Origin: Massilia sp. BSC265
GTDB lineage: Bacteria; Pseudomonadota; Gammaproteobacteria; Burkholderiales; Burkholderiaceae_D
Direction: 5' to 3'
Assembly (NCBI RefSeq): GCF_000740675.1
Contig: NZ_JPXI01000033.1
Location: forward strand, 496,001 to 560,000
DNA: 64,000 nt
Shown: piece after piece, positions 35,378 to 47,529 of the stretch
Numbering within the stretch: the first letter of the stretch is position 1
Layout: the number at the start of each line of letters is the position of its first letter
Notes under the pieces: model-generated
What the model was told of the DNA's origin: nothing
Databases searched by the model: none
The model's input: only the letters and a program-made list of their open reading frames with translations
Program-made: the position numbers and the translations under genes

Positions 35378-37552
35378 CTACTGTGGAACCTTCCAGGACC
35401 GAAGGCTCGACAGTACCGTCAGCAGTTCGGCCGGCTCCACGGGCTTCGCGACATGCATCTGGAATCCGGCGGTCAGCGCGCGCATCCGGTCCTGGACGCG
35501 GGCGTAGGCTGTCAGTGCAACCGCGGGGATTCCCGGTCGCCCGGCACGGCGCTCGCGCCTGCGCAACTCCGCAATGAATTCATAGCCGTCCATGTCGGGC
35601 ATGCCGATGTCGCTCACGATGAGATCGGGCTGGATGCCTTCGTACAGGATCAAGGCCTCGTGCGCATTGGAGGCGGTTTCAACAACCGCATGGGCACTGA
35701 GCAGGACCGATGCAAGCATGCCTCGCGCGTCATCGTCGTCTTCGACCAGGAGGATGGTCGCGCCGCCCAACCCGAACTCTTCCGTATTAGCCGGAATTGG
35801 AAAGCGGCTTGCCACTTCCGGGTCGGTCTCGGCTGTCGCGCTGTGGCCCTTCATCGCAGCCAGGGGCAAGGTGGCGGTAAATACCGCCCCCTTGCCTAAT
35901 CCATGGCTCGATGCCTCGACATGCCCACCATGAAGCTCGACGAGTTTCTTGACGATCGCAAGACCGAGGCCAAGACCACCCTGCTTCCGAGTCGAGGTCG
36001 GGTCGACCTGCGTAAACGTGTCGAAAACCGTCGGCAAGTGCTCGGCTGGGATGCCGGCGCCGTTGTCGCTTACGATGATCTGGACATTGGAGTCCAGCTT
36101 CCTCAGCGTAAGCTGGACGCGTCCGCCTTTCGGCGTGAATTTGATCGCATTCGACAGAAGGTTCCAGACGATCTGCTGGAGCCGTTCCGGATCGCCCGAA
36201 ACCGGGCCGGCCGACGGGTCCAGTACCAGCTGCAGACTGATGTTCTTAGCGTCAGCCGCCGGCCGCAAGGCTTCGAGCGCCGACTCGACCGACAGTTGCG
36301 GCGAGAACAGCTGGACGTTCAGGCGCAGTTTTCCGTTGACGATGCGGGAGATGTCGAGAAGGTCTTCGACGATCTGGGCCTGGCTGCGGGCATTGCGCTC
36401 GATCGTCGTGATCGCACGCTGGCGCATGGACTCATCGAGCTTTCCGGAAGTAAGCATTTGCGCCCATCCCAGGATCGATGTCAAGGGCGTACGCAGTTCG
36501 TGCGAAACCGTGGCCAGGAACTGGTCTTTGGCCTCGTTAGCGCGGGCCGCTTCTTCGTACAGCTTCTGCTTTTCGAGGGCGTCGAGCTCGGCGCGGCGCC
36601 GAGCAAACAGCGCTTCCTGGTACAGCGATGCCTTGTTCAATCCGATCGCTGCCTGTGCGGCCAGGGTTTCCACGAGGCGTTCATGGCCTTCTGTAAAACG
36701 GTCCGTCTCCTCGTGACCAAAGAACAGACCGCCCACGACTTCGCCATTGCCGAGGCTGACCGGCACGGCGAGATACGAGCGCACCGGCAGGTGGCCGGCA
36801 GGCATGCCATGGTGGGGCGCCATCTTGCCGTAACGTGGGTCCGCGCGTACGTCACCGCTGCGTATCGCTCCCTCGCCCCGGAAAGTGGGGCCGAACAAGT
36901 GTGTTGCCCGCGGTAGCGGAAACTGGCTGAAGTGTTCCTTTGGTACTCCGGCAATGGTGTACAAGGTATAGCTTTCGCCGCCTTCATCCCGGACCTTGTA
37001 GAAGAATGCCCCGAACTGGGCGCCGGTAAGCTGGGTTGCCGCTTCCGTCACCGCTTCCACGATCTTCTCATGGCTCAGTTCCTGGAGGATCAGCGAGCCG
37101 ATCGCATGCAGTGCCTCCCTCTCGCGCTCCTGCTGCAGGCGGGGGCGGGCATCCTGCACTTCGATGACCGTTCCCACGACCTTGCCGTCACGGCGTACCG
37201 GACTGGCGGTGAACTGAACGGCGTAGAACGAACCGTCGCGGTGCACGAAGATTTCTTCGCCCTGTTCCTGCATGTTGGCCGGGGCGGCGCGGTCGATGGG
37301 ACACTCTTCGAGGGGATAGTGGGTCCCATCCGGCCGGGTATGGTGAACGAAGTTGTGCAAGGGAGCACCTTGCACGTCATCGAGCCGATAGCCGGTAAGC
37401 GCTTCCGCCGCAGGATTCATGTACACACAACATTGCCGCTCGTCCATAACAAACATGGCAACGGTCGCGTTATCACATACGTCTTGCAGGTGGGAGAGAT
37501 GAGTAGAGCGAATTGGAGTAGACACGGCACCGCTTCTTGGGATGAGCGGCAA
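35378..37552 (-). CDS. Hybrid sensor histidine kinase (PAS-GAF-HisKA-HATPase-receiver)
   Basis: This 724-residue protein starts with a PAS domain (about 20-135), then a GAF domain (about 155-310), a HisKA domain with the phospho-His near 351 in VSHELRTPLTSILGWAQML, an ATPase domain with NLLSNAIKFTP and GGLGLGLAIVKKLVELHGG, and a C-terminal receiver with acidic pocket LLVEDDDDA and phospho-acceptor Asp near 648 in IVSDIGMPDMDG. No membrane helix, so it senses a cytosolic signal. It lies between convergent GAF and divergent PilZ genes. No cognate output regulator is adjacent. Confidence 0.93.
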   Translation of the reverse strand: MPLIPRSGAVSTPIRSTHLSHLQDVCDNATVAMFVMDERQCCVYMNPAAEALTGYRLDDVQGAPLHNFVHHTRPDGTHYPLEECPIDRAAPANMQEQGEEIFVHRDGSFYAVQFTASPVRRDGKVVGTVIEVQDARPRLQQEREREALHAIGSLILQELSHEKIVEAVTEAATQLTGAQFGAFFYKVRDEGGESYTLYTIAGVPKEHFSQFPLPRATHLFGPTFRGEGAIRSGDVRADPRYGKMAPHHGMPAGHLPVRSYLAVPVSLGNGEVVGGLFFGHEETDRFTEGHERLVETLAAQAAIGLNKASLYQEALFARRRAELDALEKQKLYEEAARANEAKDQFLATVSHELRTPLTSILGWAQMLTSGKLDESMRQRAITTIERNARSQAQIVEDLLDISRIVNGKLRLNVQLFSPQLSVESALEALRPAADAKNISLQLVLDPSAGPVSGDPERLQQIVWNLLSNAIKFTPKGGRVQLTLRKLDSNVQIIVSDNGAGIPAEHLPTVFDTFTQVDPTSTRKQGGLGLGLAIVKKLVELHGGHVEASSHGLGKGAVFTATLPLAAMKGHSATAETDPEVASRFPIPANTEEFGLGGATILLVEDDDDARGMLASVLLSAHAVVETASNAHEALILYEGIQPDLIVSDIGMPDMDGYEFIAELRRRERRAGRPGIPAVALTAYARVQDRMRALTAGFQMHVAKPVEPAELLTVLSSLRSWKVPQ

Positions 37553-37672
37553 TTATACATATACCCCCGAGAGACGCCTGTCCCGTTAGCGCAGCACGTT
37601 TGCCATTCGATGTGACAATGAGCTGGACAAAATTATTCCAATGGGAAATAATTATTACCCGTGAGAAATTAA

Positions 37673-38035
37673 ATGGATGCTATTTACCAGTCTGCCGGCA
37701 CCACAGCCAGTACGCCCCGTATCGACAGGCGAGACGCGCTTCGCAAGACATGTCGCGTGCGCGCATTCCTCGATATTGGCGGTCAACTCCAGCTTGTCGG
37801 AAAAACCTTGGATCTCAGCCACAATGGCATCTCGCTGCTGCTTCCCCAAGCCTTGCAGCAAGGCTGCGTTGGCAATCTTCGGTTTTCGATCTACGTCAAC
37901 GGTAACCTGGAACTCATACGTGCCCGCGTCGAGGTGTCGAACTGCGTCTTCCTCAGTATGGACGTCCGTGTCGGATTCCGCTTTGTCGAACTTGATCCAT
38001 CTTCGAAACGTACGCTGGGTGTGCTGATGCGCTGA
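37673..38035 (+). CDS. PilZ-domain c-di-GMP-binding protein
   Basis: This 120-residue protein is a single PilZ domain: the arginine-bearing entry RDALRKTCRVRAFL, the switch DLSHNGISL (the D/NxSxxG motif at about 46-54), then the VEVSNCVFLSMDVRVGFRFVEL strand pair. It binds cyclic di-GMP and would act as an adaptor in motility or exopolysaccharide control. Divergent from the hybrid kinase and convergent with gluconokinase. The upstream 120 bases include an imperfect ATTATTCC/GGAAATAAT dyad. Confidence 0.87.
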   Translation: MDAIYQSAGTTASTPRIDRRDALRKTCRVRAFLDIGGQLQLVGKTLDLSHNGISLLLPQALQQGCVGNLRFSIYVNGNLELIRARVEVSNCVFLSMDVRVGFRFVELDPSSKRTLGVLMR

Positions 38036-38041
38036 CCCGTC

Positions 38042-38572
38042 TTATCCTCGGCATGAGCCTGTGGGGACCGACGACAGCGCCTGCTGCACCAGGCGCGCAG
38101 GCGGCTCGCGCAGGTCGAGCGTAACGCCGCGTTCGTCCGGCTGCAGCGGTTCGAGGTCGCGCAGCTGGCTGTCGAGCAGCGACAGCGGCATGAAGTGGCT
38201 GCTTCGCGCCGCCATGCGCTGTGCGATGAGTTCACGGTCGCCGTGCAGGTGGACGAAGCGCAGGTCGCCACCGCTGCCACCCTCGCCACGCAGAACGTCG
38301 CGGTAGGCACGCTTGAGCGAGGAGCACGACAGCACGACGACCGGATGCGTTTCCCATGCCCGCTCGATTTCCGCACGCAGCGCCTGCAGCCAGCCGTGCC
38401 GGTCTTCGTCGCCCAGCGGGATTCCCGCCGACATCCTGGCCACGTTTTCCGGCGGATGGAAGCGGTCGCCCTCGATGAAGGGAACGCCCAGCGCCTGGGC
38501 CAGCCGTGCGCCGATTTCGCTCTTGCCGCAGGCGCATACTCCCATGACTACCCATGCTGTCCGTGCATTCAT
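38042..38572 (-). CDS. gntK: Gluconokinase
   Basis: This 176-residue kinase phosphorylates D-gluconate to 6-phosphogluconate. The P-loop is GVCACGKS (about 11-18), followed by the gluconate-binding EGDRFHPPENVARMSAGIPLGDEDRHGWL and the LSCSSLKRAYRDVLR helix, all typical of GntK. The length matches. It stands alone, seven bases from convergent pilZ-protein gene end, with no gnt transporter or repressor nearby. Confidence 0.93.
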   Translation of the reverse strand: MNARTAWVVMGVCACGKSEIGARLAQALGVPFIEGDRFHPPENVARMSAGIPLGDEDRHGWLQALRAEIERAWETHPVVVLSCSSLKRAYRDVLRGEGGSGGDLRFVHLHGDRELIAQRMAARSSHFMPLSLLDSQLRDLEPLQPDERGVTLDLREPPARLVQQALSSVPTGSCRG

Positions 38573-38612
38573 ATGATTCTCCTCCCTCGTTCATTGTGGC
38601 ACGGGGCCGGTG

Positions 38613-39134
38613 TCATGGCCTGTCCGCGGTCGCAGCCTGGGGTATGGCGACTGTCCGCTTCGGATGCGAAGCGTCATGTAGTGCCGTGTACGGGCTGGCG
38701 CAAGCTTCCTTGAACAGCTTGGCGTACTCGGCAAGCGGCGGCAGGCCGAGCGCGCGGCGGCGCTCGTCGACGCCGGCGATATCCTCGACCTCGAAAGGCT
38801 GCCACTCGGTCCGGCTGACGCAGCTGCCCTGCCGGTCCGCATGCTGGGCGATCAGCCAGGCGGCGTTGGCCCCGTCCTGGCCGACCATCGCGATCGTTGG
38901 CCAGCCGAACTGTGCCACGATCTGCTTCAGGCGCGCCTGGTTGGCGCCGTCGACGGCGGCCCAGCGGCTGAAATCGCCCTTGTTCGCAAGATGGCGGACT
39001 TCCTGGTCGCTGGCTGCCATCTTCACTAGTTCTTCGCGCAATGCGGCATGCGTCGGGTCGGCGGCGCAGGCGCCAGCAGAACCTGCGTAGAAGACGGCGG
39101 TCATAAGAAGCTGTCCCAGGTGTGCGCGCTTCAT
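38613..39134 (-). CDS. DUF6624 exported protein
   Basis: This 173-residue protein has a signal peptide (MKRAHLGQLLMTAVFYAGSAGACAA) and a mature part that follows the DUF6624 pattern: LREELVKMAASDQEVRHL, VDGANQARLKQIVAQFGWPTIAMVGQDGANAAWLIAQHAD. A single pair of Cys occurs (GSCVS and KEACAS). The family is uncharacterised. The ATG at 39134 starts the signal peptide; the longer frame upstream is not conserved. It ends 40 bases before the gluconokinase start in the same direction and could be its partner. Confidence 0.78.
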   Translation of the reverse strand: MKRAHLGQLLMTAVFYAGSAGACAADPTHAALREELVKMAASDQEVRHLANKGDFSRWAAVDGANQARLKQIVAQFGWPTIAMVGQDGANAAWLIAQHADRQGSCVSRTEWQPFEVEDIAGVDERRRALGLPPLAEYAKLFKEACASPYTALHDASHPKRTVAIPQAATADRP

Positions 39135-39219
39135 GCGGTCTCCGAAGTCGATGGATCGGCTCGAGCTTACCGAAAACAGGGCCGGCAACAAGGCGCGCAT
39201 TTTCACGTCTTGGGCAGGC

Positions 39220-42408
<3,189 letters not shown>

Positions 42409-42458
42409 AGGGCGAACAAGAGCGGTTTGAAAGCGTTACAATGCTAGTCAAACCAGCA

Positions 42459-42480
42459 ATACTGTATAAAAACACAGTAT
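42459..42480. promoter_or_regulatory. LexA (SOS) box between dnaE2 and the PhzF-family gene
   Basis: CTGT-N8-ACAG at 42462-42477 matches the proteobacterial LexA consensus, and the arms extend to ATACTGT/ACAGTAT, a 7-base perfect dyad. It lies 54 bases before the dnaE2 ATG and 33 before the PhzF ATG, overlapping a possible TATAAA -10 element on the plus strand. Confidence 0.9.
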
Positions 42481-42512
42481 AACCGAGACGATCCGCTCGA
42501 CAAGGAATTCCC

Positions 42513-43331
42513 ATGCAGATTCGTGCCCTGAAGTGCTTTGGCGAACACGCCGGCGGCGGCAACCCGGCCCTCGTCATCGAAGGCGACCATTCGAACGAAG
42601 AGGCACGCCGCGCCCTGGCGCAAGCGCGCAACACTACCTGCGTCTTCCTCGATGGCGAGGTGGTCGATTTCTACTACCCGCACATGCGCAGCCCGCTGTG
42701 CCTGCACGCCACGCTGGCCGCGGCGCACGTGCTGTTTGCGCGCCATCCCGATGCCGCACTCCTTTCGGTGACGACGGCGATGCGCGGCCAGCGGCTGGAG
42801 CTGCTGCATGGCGATGGCGCCTTCTATATTCGGCTGCAAGCGCAGGAGGTGGAGCAGCCGGTGCTGGCGCCCGGCCTGCTGGAGGAGCTGCTCGCGGCGC
42901 CCGGCTTCACGCCCGCATCACCGCCTCGCGTGGCATCGGTCGGCAGTCCGAAGCTGCTGGTCGAGGTGCCCGGTCCAGCGACGCTGCATGGCCTGCGCCC
43001 GGACCTGGCAGCCATCACCGCGTGGGGCAAGGACGCCGGCATCAACGGCATCTATGCGTGGAGCCGCCTGCAGGACGGCCGCAACGGTGACTACTATGAG
43101 GGCCGCAACTTCAACCACCTCGACCCGGCGCTGGAGGACAGCGCCACCGGCGTCGCGGCGGGCGCCCTCACCGCGCTGCTCGGGCACGGTATCGAGCTGC
43201 TGCAAGGACGGGCCACCGGCCAGTCCTGCCTGATCCGGACGCGGGTGGAAAATGGTGCGATCCTGGTCGGGGGCCGCGCCGAACCGGCAGCCGTGGTGAC
43301 CAGTTTTTCCGGCGCTGCGCCAAGGTCATAG
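42513..43331 (+). CDS. PhzF-family protein (catalytic glutamate apparently replaced)
   Basis: This 272-residue protein has the PhzF two-lobed fold: FGEHAGGGNPALVIEG at the N-terminus, CLHATLAAAHVLF where the family has GHPxLGxA, and EDSATGVAAGALTALL, the conserved acidic EDxATGSAAG motif of the second lobe. PhzF isomerises dihydro-hydroxyanthranilate, and relatives catalyse similar proton transfers. The catalytic Glu normally sits in an SExTxFV motif; here the aligned segment reads ARNTTCVFL, with Asn in its place. Function is therefore open. It diverges from dnaE2 across the LexA box. Confidence 0.82.
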   Translation: MQIRALKCFGEHAGGGNPALVIEGDHSNEEARRALAQARNTTCVFLDGEVVDFYYPHMRSPLCLHATLAAAHVLFARHPDAALLSVTTAMRGQRLELLHGDGAFYIRLQAQEVEQPVLAPGLLEELLAAPGFTPASPPRVASVGSPKLLVEVPGPATLHGLRPDLAAITAWGKDAGINGIYAWSRLQDGRNGDYYEGRNFNHLDPALEDSATGVAAGALTALLGHGIELLQGRATGQSCLIRTRVENGAILVGGRAEPAAVVTSFSGAAPRS

Positions 43332-43435
43332 GACCTGTACGTACAGGCATCCGCCACTGTCCGTCCGGCGCAAGCTAGGATACACTTCCGCGGATACCCA
43401 CTAGAGCTCAAGCAGAGCCAAACCACACCGCGGAC

Positions 43436-45256
43436 ATGAAACCTACCTTCCTTGCCTACGCCCTTCCCGTGATCCTGCTCGGCGCCAGTGCCACCGCACG
43501 CGCCGATGTGGATTACCAGCTGCGCATTACCGATGCGGCACAGCACCTGGCCGAAGTGCGCGCCACCTTCCCGGCCGTAACAGGCACCACGCTCGACGTG
43601 CAGATGCCGAACTGGCGTACCGGCCGCTACAACATGCTCAACCTCGCCAACGGCGTGCGCCTGTTCAAGGCCTTCGACGCCAAGGGCCAGCCGCTGGCGG
43701 TCGCCAAGACCGACAAGGGCACCTGGCAGGTCCGTACCAAGCCGGGCGACGCGGTGACGGTGCAGTACGAGCTGTACGCCAACCTGCTGGGCGAGCGCAC
43801 CCGCCACATCGACGACACCCACGCCTACCTGGATGCCAGCGGCGTGTTCGTCTACGCCGCGCCCTTCCGCAAGGAACCGGTGAAAGTGAAACTCGACGTT
43901 CCGCAGGGCTGGAAGTCGCGCTCGGGCATGGACTCGGGCGCTTGCTCCCACTGCTTCGTCGCACCGGACTACGACGTGCTGATCGACGCGCCGATCGAAA
44001 CCGGCATCCACGAGTTCTACACCGACAAGGTCGATGGCCGCACCATCGAACTGGCGATCTGGGGCCGCGGCAACCACGACGGCAAGCAGATGATGACGGA
44101 CCTGAAGAAGATCGTCGCCGAGACTGCGAAGATGTACGGCAACAAGTATCCGTTCCAGCGCTACCTGTTCATCGTCCACGCCACCGACGGCGCCAGCGGC
44201 GCCACCGAGCATGCCAACTCGACCGTCATCCAGAAGCCGCGCTGGACCTTCGCGCCGCGCAAGCCCTACCTGGACTTCCTGCGCGTCGCCGCGCACGAGT
44301 TCTATCACACCTGGAACGTCAAGGCCTACCGCCCGAAGGAGATGGTCCCCTATGACTACCAGAACGAGAACTACAACCGCCTGCTGTGGGTCGCCGAAGG
44401 CCACACCTCCTACTACGACGAGCTGATCGTCCTGCGCGCCGGGCTGCAGAAGCGCGACGAGTTCCTGGAAGGCTACGCCAAGCTGATCGACGACTACCTG
44501 CACCAGCCGGGCCGCTTCCAGCAAAGCGCGGCCGACGCCAGCTTCGACGAGTGGATCGCCGTCGGCGGCGAGCGCGCGCGCAACGCCTCGGTCAACATCT
44601 ACTCCAAGGGCCAGGTGCTGGCGCTGATGATGGACATCGAGCTGCGCCGCCAGACCGGCGGCAAGCGCGGTCTCGAGGACATGCACCGCATCCTGTTCGA
44701 GAAGCACTCGACCGCCCAGGGCGGCTACGACGTGCCCGCCGTGCTGGCGGCGCTGCGTAGCGTCAGCGGGCAGGACTGGAGCGGCTGGTGGGCCCAGTAC
44801 GTGGACGGCACCGCCGAGATCCCCTTCGACACCCTGCTGGCCCAGGTCGGCCTGCAGAAGATCGCCGACGTGCCGAAGGACCAGGAACAGAAGACCGAAT
44901 GGTGGGCCGGCTGGACCCTGCGCGAAGGCAGCGACCCGGCCGTGGTCACCGTCGTCGAGCGCGACAGCCCGGCATGGAAGGCCGGCGTGGTCTCGGGCGA
45001 TACGCTGGTGGCCGTGAACGGCCTGCGCGTCTCCAGCAAGGACATCGGCGACAAGATGTCGCTCGCCAAGACCGGGCCGTTCAAGGTGCACCTGTTCCGC
45101 CGCGACGAGCTGGTGGAAAAGCAGCTCACGCCGCTGCAGCAGCCGAAAGGCAAGGCCAAGCTGAAGGCCCTGGACAATGCCAGCGCCGCGCAGAAGGCGA
45201 TGAACGCATCCTGGCTCGGCGTGGCATGGCCAAAGGAAGAAGCAAAGCAGCCCTGA
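43436..45256 (+). CDS. M61 family glycyl aminopeptidase with PDZ domain
   Basis: This 606-residue exported protease has a signal peptide (about residues 1-23, ending TARA), an N-terminal beta domain, the thermolysin-like catalytic domain with HEFYH (287-291) and the third zinc ligand Glu321 in WVAEGHTSYYDEL, then a PDZ domain (about 500-590, VVTVVERDSPAWKAGVVSGDTLVAVNG). The arrangement equals Sphingomonas glycyl aminopeptidase and related M61 enzymes, which cleave N-terminal Gly or Ala. Its own terminator is shared with convergent clpP. Confidence 0.92.
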   Translation: MKPTFLAYALPVILLGASATARADVDYQLRITDAAQHLAEVRATFPAVTGTTLDVQMPNWRTGRYNMLNLANGVRLFKAFDAKGQPLAVAKTDKGTWQVRTKPGDAVTVQYELYANLLGERTRHIDDTHAYLDASGVFVYAAPFRKEPVKVKLDVPQGWKSRSGMDSGACSHCFVAPDYDVLIDAPIETGIHEFYTDKVDGRTIELAIWGRGNHDGKQMMTDLKKIVAETAKMYGNKYPFQRYLFIVHATDGASGATEHANSTVIQKPRWTFAPRKPYLDFLRVAAHEFYHTWNVKAYRPKEMVPYDYQNENYNRLLWVAEGHTSYYDELIVLRAGLQKRDEFLEGYAKLIDDYLHQPGRFQQSAADASFDEWIAVGGERARNASVNIYSKGQVLALMMDIELRRQTGGKRGLEDMHRILFEKHSTAQGGYDVPAVLAALRSVSGQDWSGWWAQYVDGTAEIPFDTLLAQVGLQKIADVPKDQEQKTEWWAGWTLREGSDPAVVTVVERDSPAWKAGVVSGDTLVAVNGLRVSSKDIGDKMSLAKTGPFKVHLFRRDELVEKQLTPLQQPKGKAKLKALDNASAAQKAMNASWLGVAWPKEEAKQP

Positions 45257-45287
45257 TCCGTACCTGGACGGCGCGATTGCGTCGATG

Positions 45288-45327
45288 AAAACCGCGGCCC
45301 CGGTCAAGACCGGCGCCGCGGTTTTTT
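45288..45327. terminator. Bidirectional terminator between M61 gene and clpP
   Basis: AAAACCGCGGC/GCCGCGGTTTT form an 11-base stem enclosing an inner CCGGTC-AA-GACCGG hairpin, ending in T residues. It begins 31 bases past the M61 stop and touches the clpP stop codon. Confidence 0.85.
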
Positions 45328-45944
45328 CATGGTCGTTCTTCGCGAAACGCCAGCACCCTGTCGATCAGGCCGTACTCCGCCGCCTGCGCGGCCGACATGA
45401 AGTTGTCGCGGTCCGAATCCCTCTCGATCCTCTCAAGGGGCTGCCCGGTGCGCTCGGCCAGCAGGCTGTTGAGGCGGTGGCGCTGGTACAGGATCTCGCG
45501 CGCCTGGATCTCGATGTCGGCCGCCACGCCCTGCGAGCCGCCGTGCGGCTGGTGGATCATGATGCGGGCATTCGGCAGCGCGTAGCGCTTGCCGGGCGCG
45601 CCCGCGGCCAGCAGGAAGGAACCCATGCTGGCGGCGAAGCCCGTGCACAGCGTCGACACGTCGGGCTTGATGAATTGCATCGTGTCGTAGACGGCCATGC
45701 CGGCATATACCGAGCCGCCCGGCGAATTGATGTAGAGCGCGATGTCCTTGTCCGGGTTGTCCGATTCCAGGAACAGCAACTGGGCCACCAGCAGGTTGGC
45801 CGAGTGTTCGGTGACCTCGCCGACCAGGAAGATCACGCGTTCCTTCAGCAGGCGCGAGTAGATGTCGAAGGCGCGCTCGCCGCGCCCGGTCTGTTCGATG
45901 ACGGTGGGCACCAGGCCGAGTGCCATTGGAGATTGCAAGCGCAT
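45327..45944 (-). CDS. clpP: ClpP-family serine protease subunit (stand-alone)
   Basis: This 205-residue protein has the complete Clp catalytic triad: Ser106 in [11 protein letters not shown], His131 in IMIHQPHGG and Asp180 in SDRDNFM. The N-terminal [29 protein letters not shown] is canonical. Normal clpP lies in tig-clpP-clpX-lon; here it is alone, between an M61 gene and a sigma factor. It may therefore be a second ClpP isoform that pairs with another ATPase. AAAGGA lies before the ATG at 45944, which rules out the longer frame. Confidence 0.92.
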   Translation of the reverse strand: MRLQSPMALGLVPTVIEQTGRGERAFDIYSRLLKERVIFLVGEVTEHSANLLVAQLLFLESDNPDKDIALYINSPGGSVYAGMAVYDTMQFIKPDVSTLCTGFAASMGSFLLAAGAPGKRYALPNARIMIHQPHGGSQGVAADIEIQAREILYQRHRLNSLLAERTGQPLERIERDSDRDNFMSAAQAAEYGLIDRVLAFREERP

Positions 45945-46103
45945 GTTCGTCCTTTCGCGGTAGAGTGGTACTGGTAAATTGGTACTACGCGCATGACGCC
46001 TGCCGCCGGACACGTGTGACAGCCTGAAGAAAATACCGCAGGCCTGTCACATTCGGGATCCGCCGAGCGTCAAATGGACATTCCACCGCTACAGGAGACT
46101 GCG

Positions 46104-46808
46104 ATGCCATGCACTACCGATCCGGACGGTGCCACCTTCGAACGGCTGCGCCCGCGCCTGACCGCCATCAGCCGCCGCATCGTCGGCAGCGAGGCCGAAG
46201 CCGAGGACATCGTGCAGGACTGCTTCCTGAAATGGCATGGCCTCGAGCGGGAGGCGCCGGCGACGCCGGCGGCCTGGTTGACCACCGTCGTGCAGCACCA
46301 GTCGATCGACCGCCTGCGCAAGCGTGCCCGCGACGAGGCGGCGGCACAGGTTGCGGCGGAACTGCTGCCCGAGGCACTGCCCGCCCAGCCCGAGGATGGC
46401 CTGCTGCGGCATGCGGAACTTGGCGAAGCGCTCGCCCGCCTGCTGGCGCGCCTGTCGCCCTCCGAGCGCCTGGCCCTGGTCCTGCACGAAGTGTTCGAAT
46501 GCAGCCATGCCGCCATCGCAGCCACTCTCGGCACCAGGGCGGTAAACGCACGCCAGCACCTGGCGCGCGCGCGCCGCCGGCTGCGCGAGATCGAAGCGGA
46601 GGACCAGGGCAACGGCGCACCGCAGGAAAAGCTGTGCCGCGAGCTGGTGCGCCGCTTCCAGGCCGCGATCAATGGCATGGACGTGCCGGCGGTAGTGACG
46701 CTGCTGGCCGACGAACAGCCGGTATCCGTGCATGAAGCGCCACGGCTGCGCATCCGCGGGCGCGCATGCGCCAACGATGCGTCCTACGAGTTTGTCCTGG
46801 CCGCCTGA
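46104..46808 (+). CDS. ECF-like sigma factor with a short SnoaL-type tail
   Basis: This 234-residue sigma-70 family protein has region 2 (FERLRPRLTAISRRIVGSEAEAEDIVQDCFLKWH) and region 4 (LARLSPSERLALVLHEVFECSHAAIAATLGTRAVNARQHLARARRRL). A C-terminal extension (about 175-234: LVRRFQAAINGMDVPAVVTLL) is the first half of a SnoaL-like regulatory domain, as in ECF41/ECF56 sigma factors, but it is truncated compared with the roughly 100 residues or more usual there. No anti-sigma gene follows. AGGAG is six bases before the ATG at 46104. Confidence 0.85.
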   Translation: MPCTTDPDGATFERLRPRLTAISRRIVGSEAEAEDIVQDCFLKWHGLEREAPATPAAWLTTVVQHQSIDRLRKRARDEAAAQVAAELLPEALPAQPEDGLLRHAELGEALARLLARLSPSERLALVLHEVFECSHAAIAATLGTRAVNARQHLARARRRLREIEAEDQGNGAPQEKLCRELVRRFQAAINGMDVPAVVTLLADEQPVSVHEAPRLRIRGRACANDASYEFVLAA

Positions 46809-46850
46809 GCGGGCGGGTACACTGGAGGGCCAACTATTCCTTCCAGTGCC

Positions 46851-47390
46851 ATGGTCTCCGACAACGCCCCGGTTCACACCACGGTTCGTGCCGAATTCAA
46901 CCCCCTGATCAAACCTTTCCTGGTGCTGAAGATCGGTGTGGTGATGATCGCTACCATCGTCGGCATCCCACTGGCGATCGTCTGGTTCCTGGGTGTCGGC
47001 CAGTGGTGGGCCCGGCATTATTTCGAGCGCCTCGAATGCCAGCTGGGCGAACGCAGCCTGCGTTACCGCAAGGGCATCCTGGTCACCACCGAAAAGACCA
47101 TCCCCCTTGAGAACATCCAGGACGTGACCTTCATCGAAGGCCCGATCCTGCGGCGCTTCAACCTGAGCACCCTGAAATTCGAAACCGCGGGCCACAGCGC
47201 GGGCCAGGCATCCGACATGCAGCTGACCGGCATCATCGATGCCCAGGCATTCCGGGCCGAGATCATGCGGGCGCGCGACGCCCTGCGCCATGCGCCACGG
47301 AGCGCCGAGAACGACGCCCACCTGGCCGTGCTGCGCTCGATCGAAGCGAAGCTGGACGACATCGCCGGGCTGCTGCGCGCCAGGCAGTAG
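46851..47390 (+). CDS. Bacterial PH-domain (YdbS-like) membrane protein
   Basis: This 179-residue protein has two N-terminal membrane helices (about 25-50, VLKIGVVMIATIVGIPLAIVWFLGVG) followed by a bacterial pleckstrin-homology domain (LGERSLRYRKGILVTTEKTIPLENIQDVTFIEGPILRRFNLSTLKFETAG). The IPLENIQDV and RRFNLSTL patterns are the family hallmark. It ends in a charged helix (about 145-178). Function is unknown; related YdbS/YdbT proteins give resistance to secreted antimicrobials in Gram-positives. It lies 42 bases after the sigma factor in the same direction. Confidence 0.88.
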   Translation: MVSDNAPVHTTVRAEFNPLIKPFLVLKIGVVMIATIVGIPLAIVWFLGVGQWWARHYFERLECQLGERSLRYRKGILVTTEKTIPLENIQDVTFIEGPILRRFNLSTLKFETAGHSAGQASDMQLTGIIDAQAFRAEIMRARDALRHAPRSAENDAHLAVLRSIEAKLDDIAGLLRARQ

Positions 47391-47529
47391 GGGGGCCGAC
47401 AGGCAGGCGGCATCCGCTGAGTCGCCGCATGCATGTAGGTTATATGTTTACAACGTTGCGTTAATGATACAGCGCCTTGGTGCTCTTCAGCGGGATTGTT
47501 TAGTATTCAATTTTCCCTCGGAGTAACCA

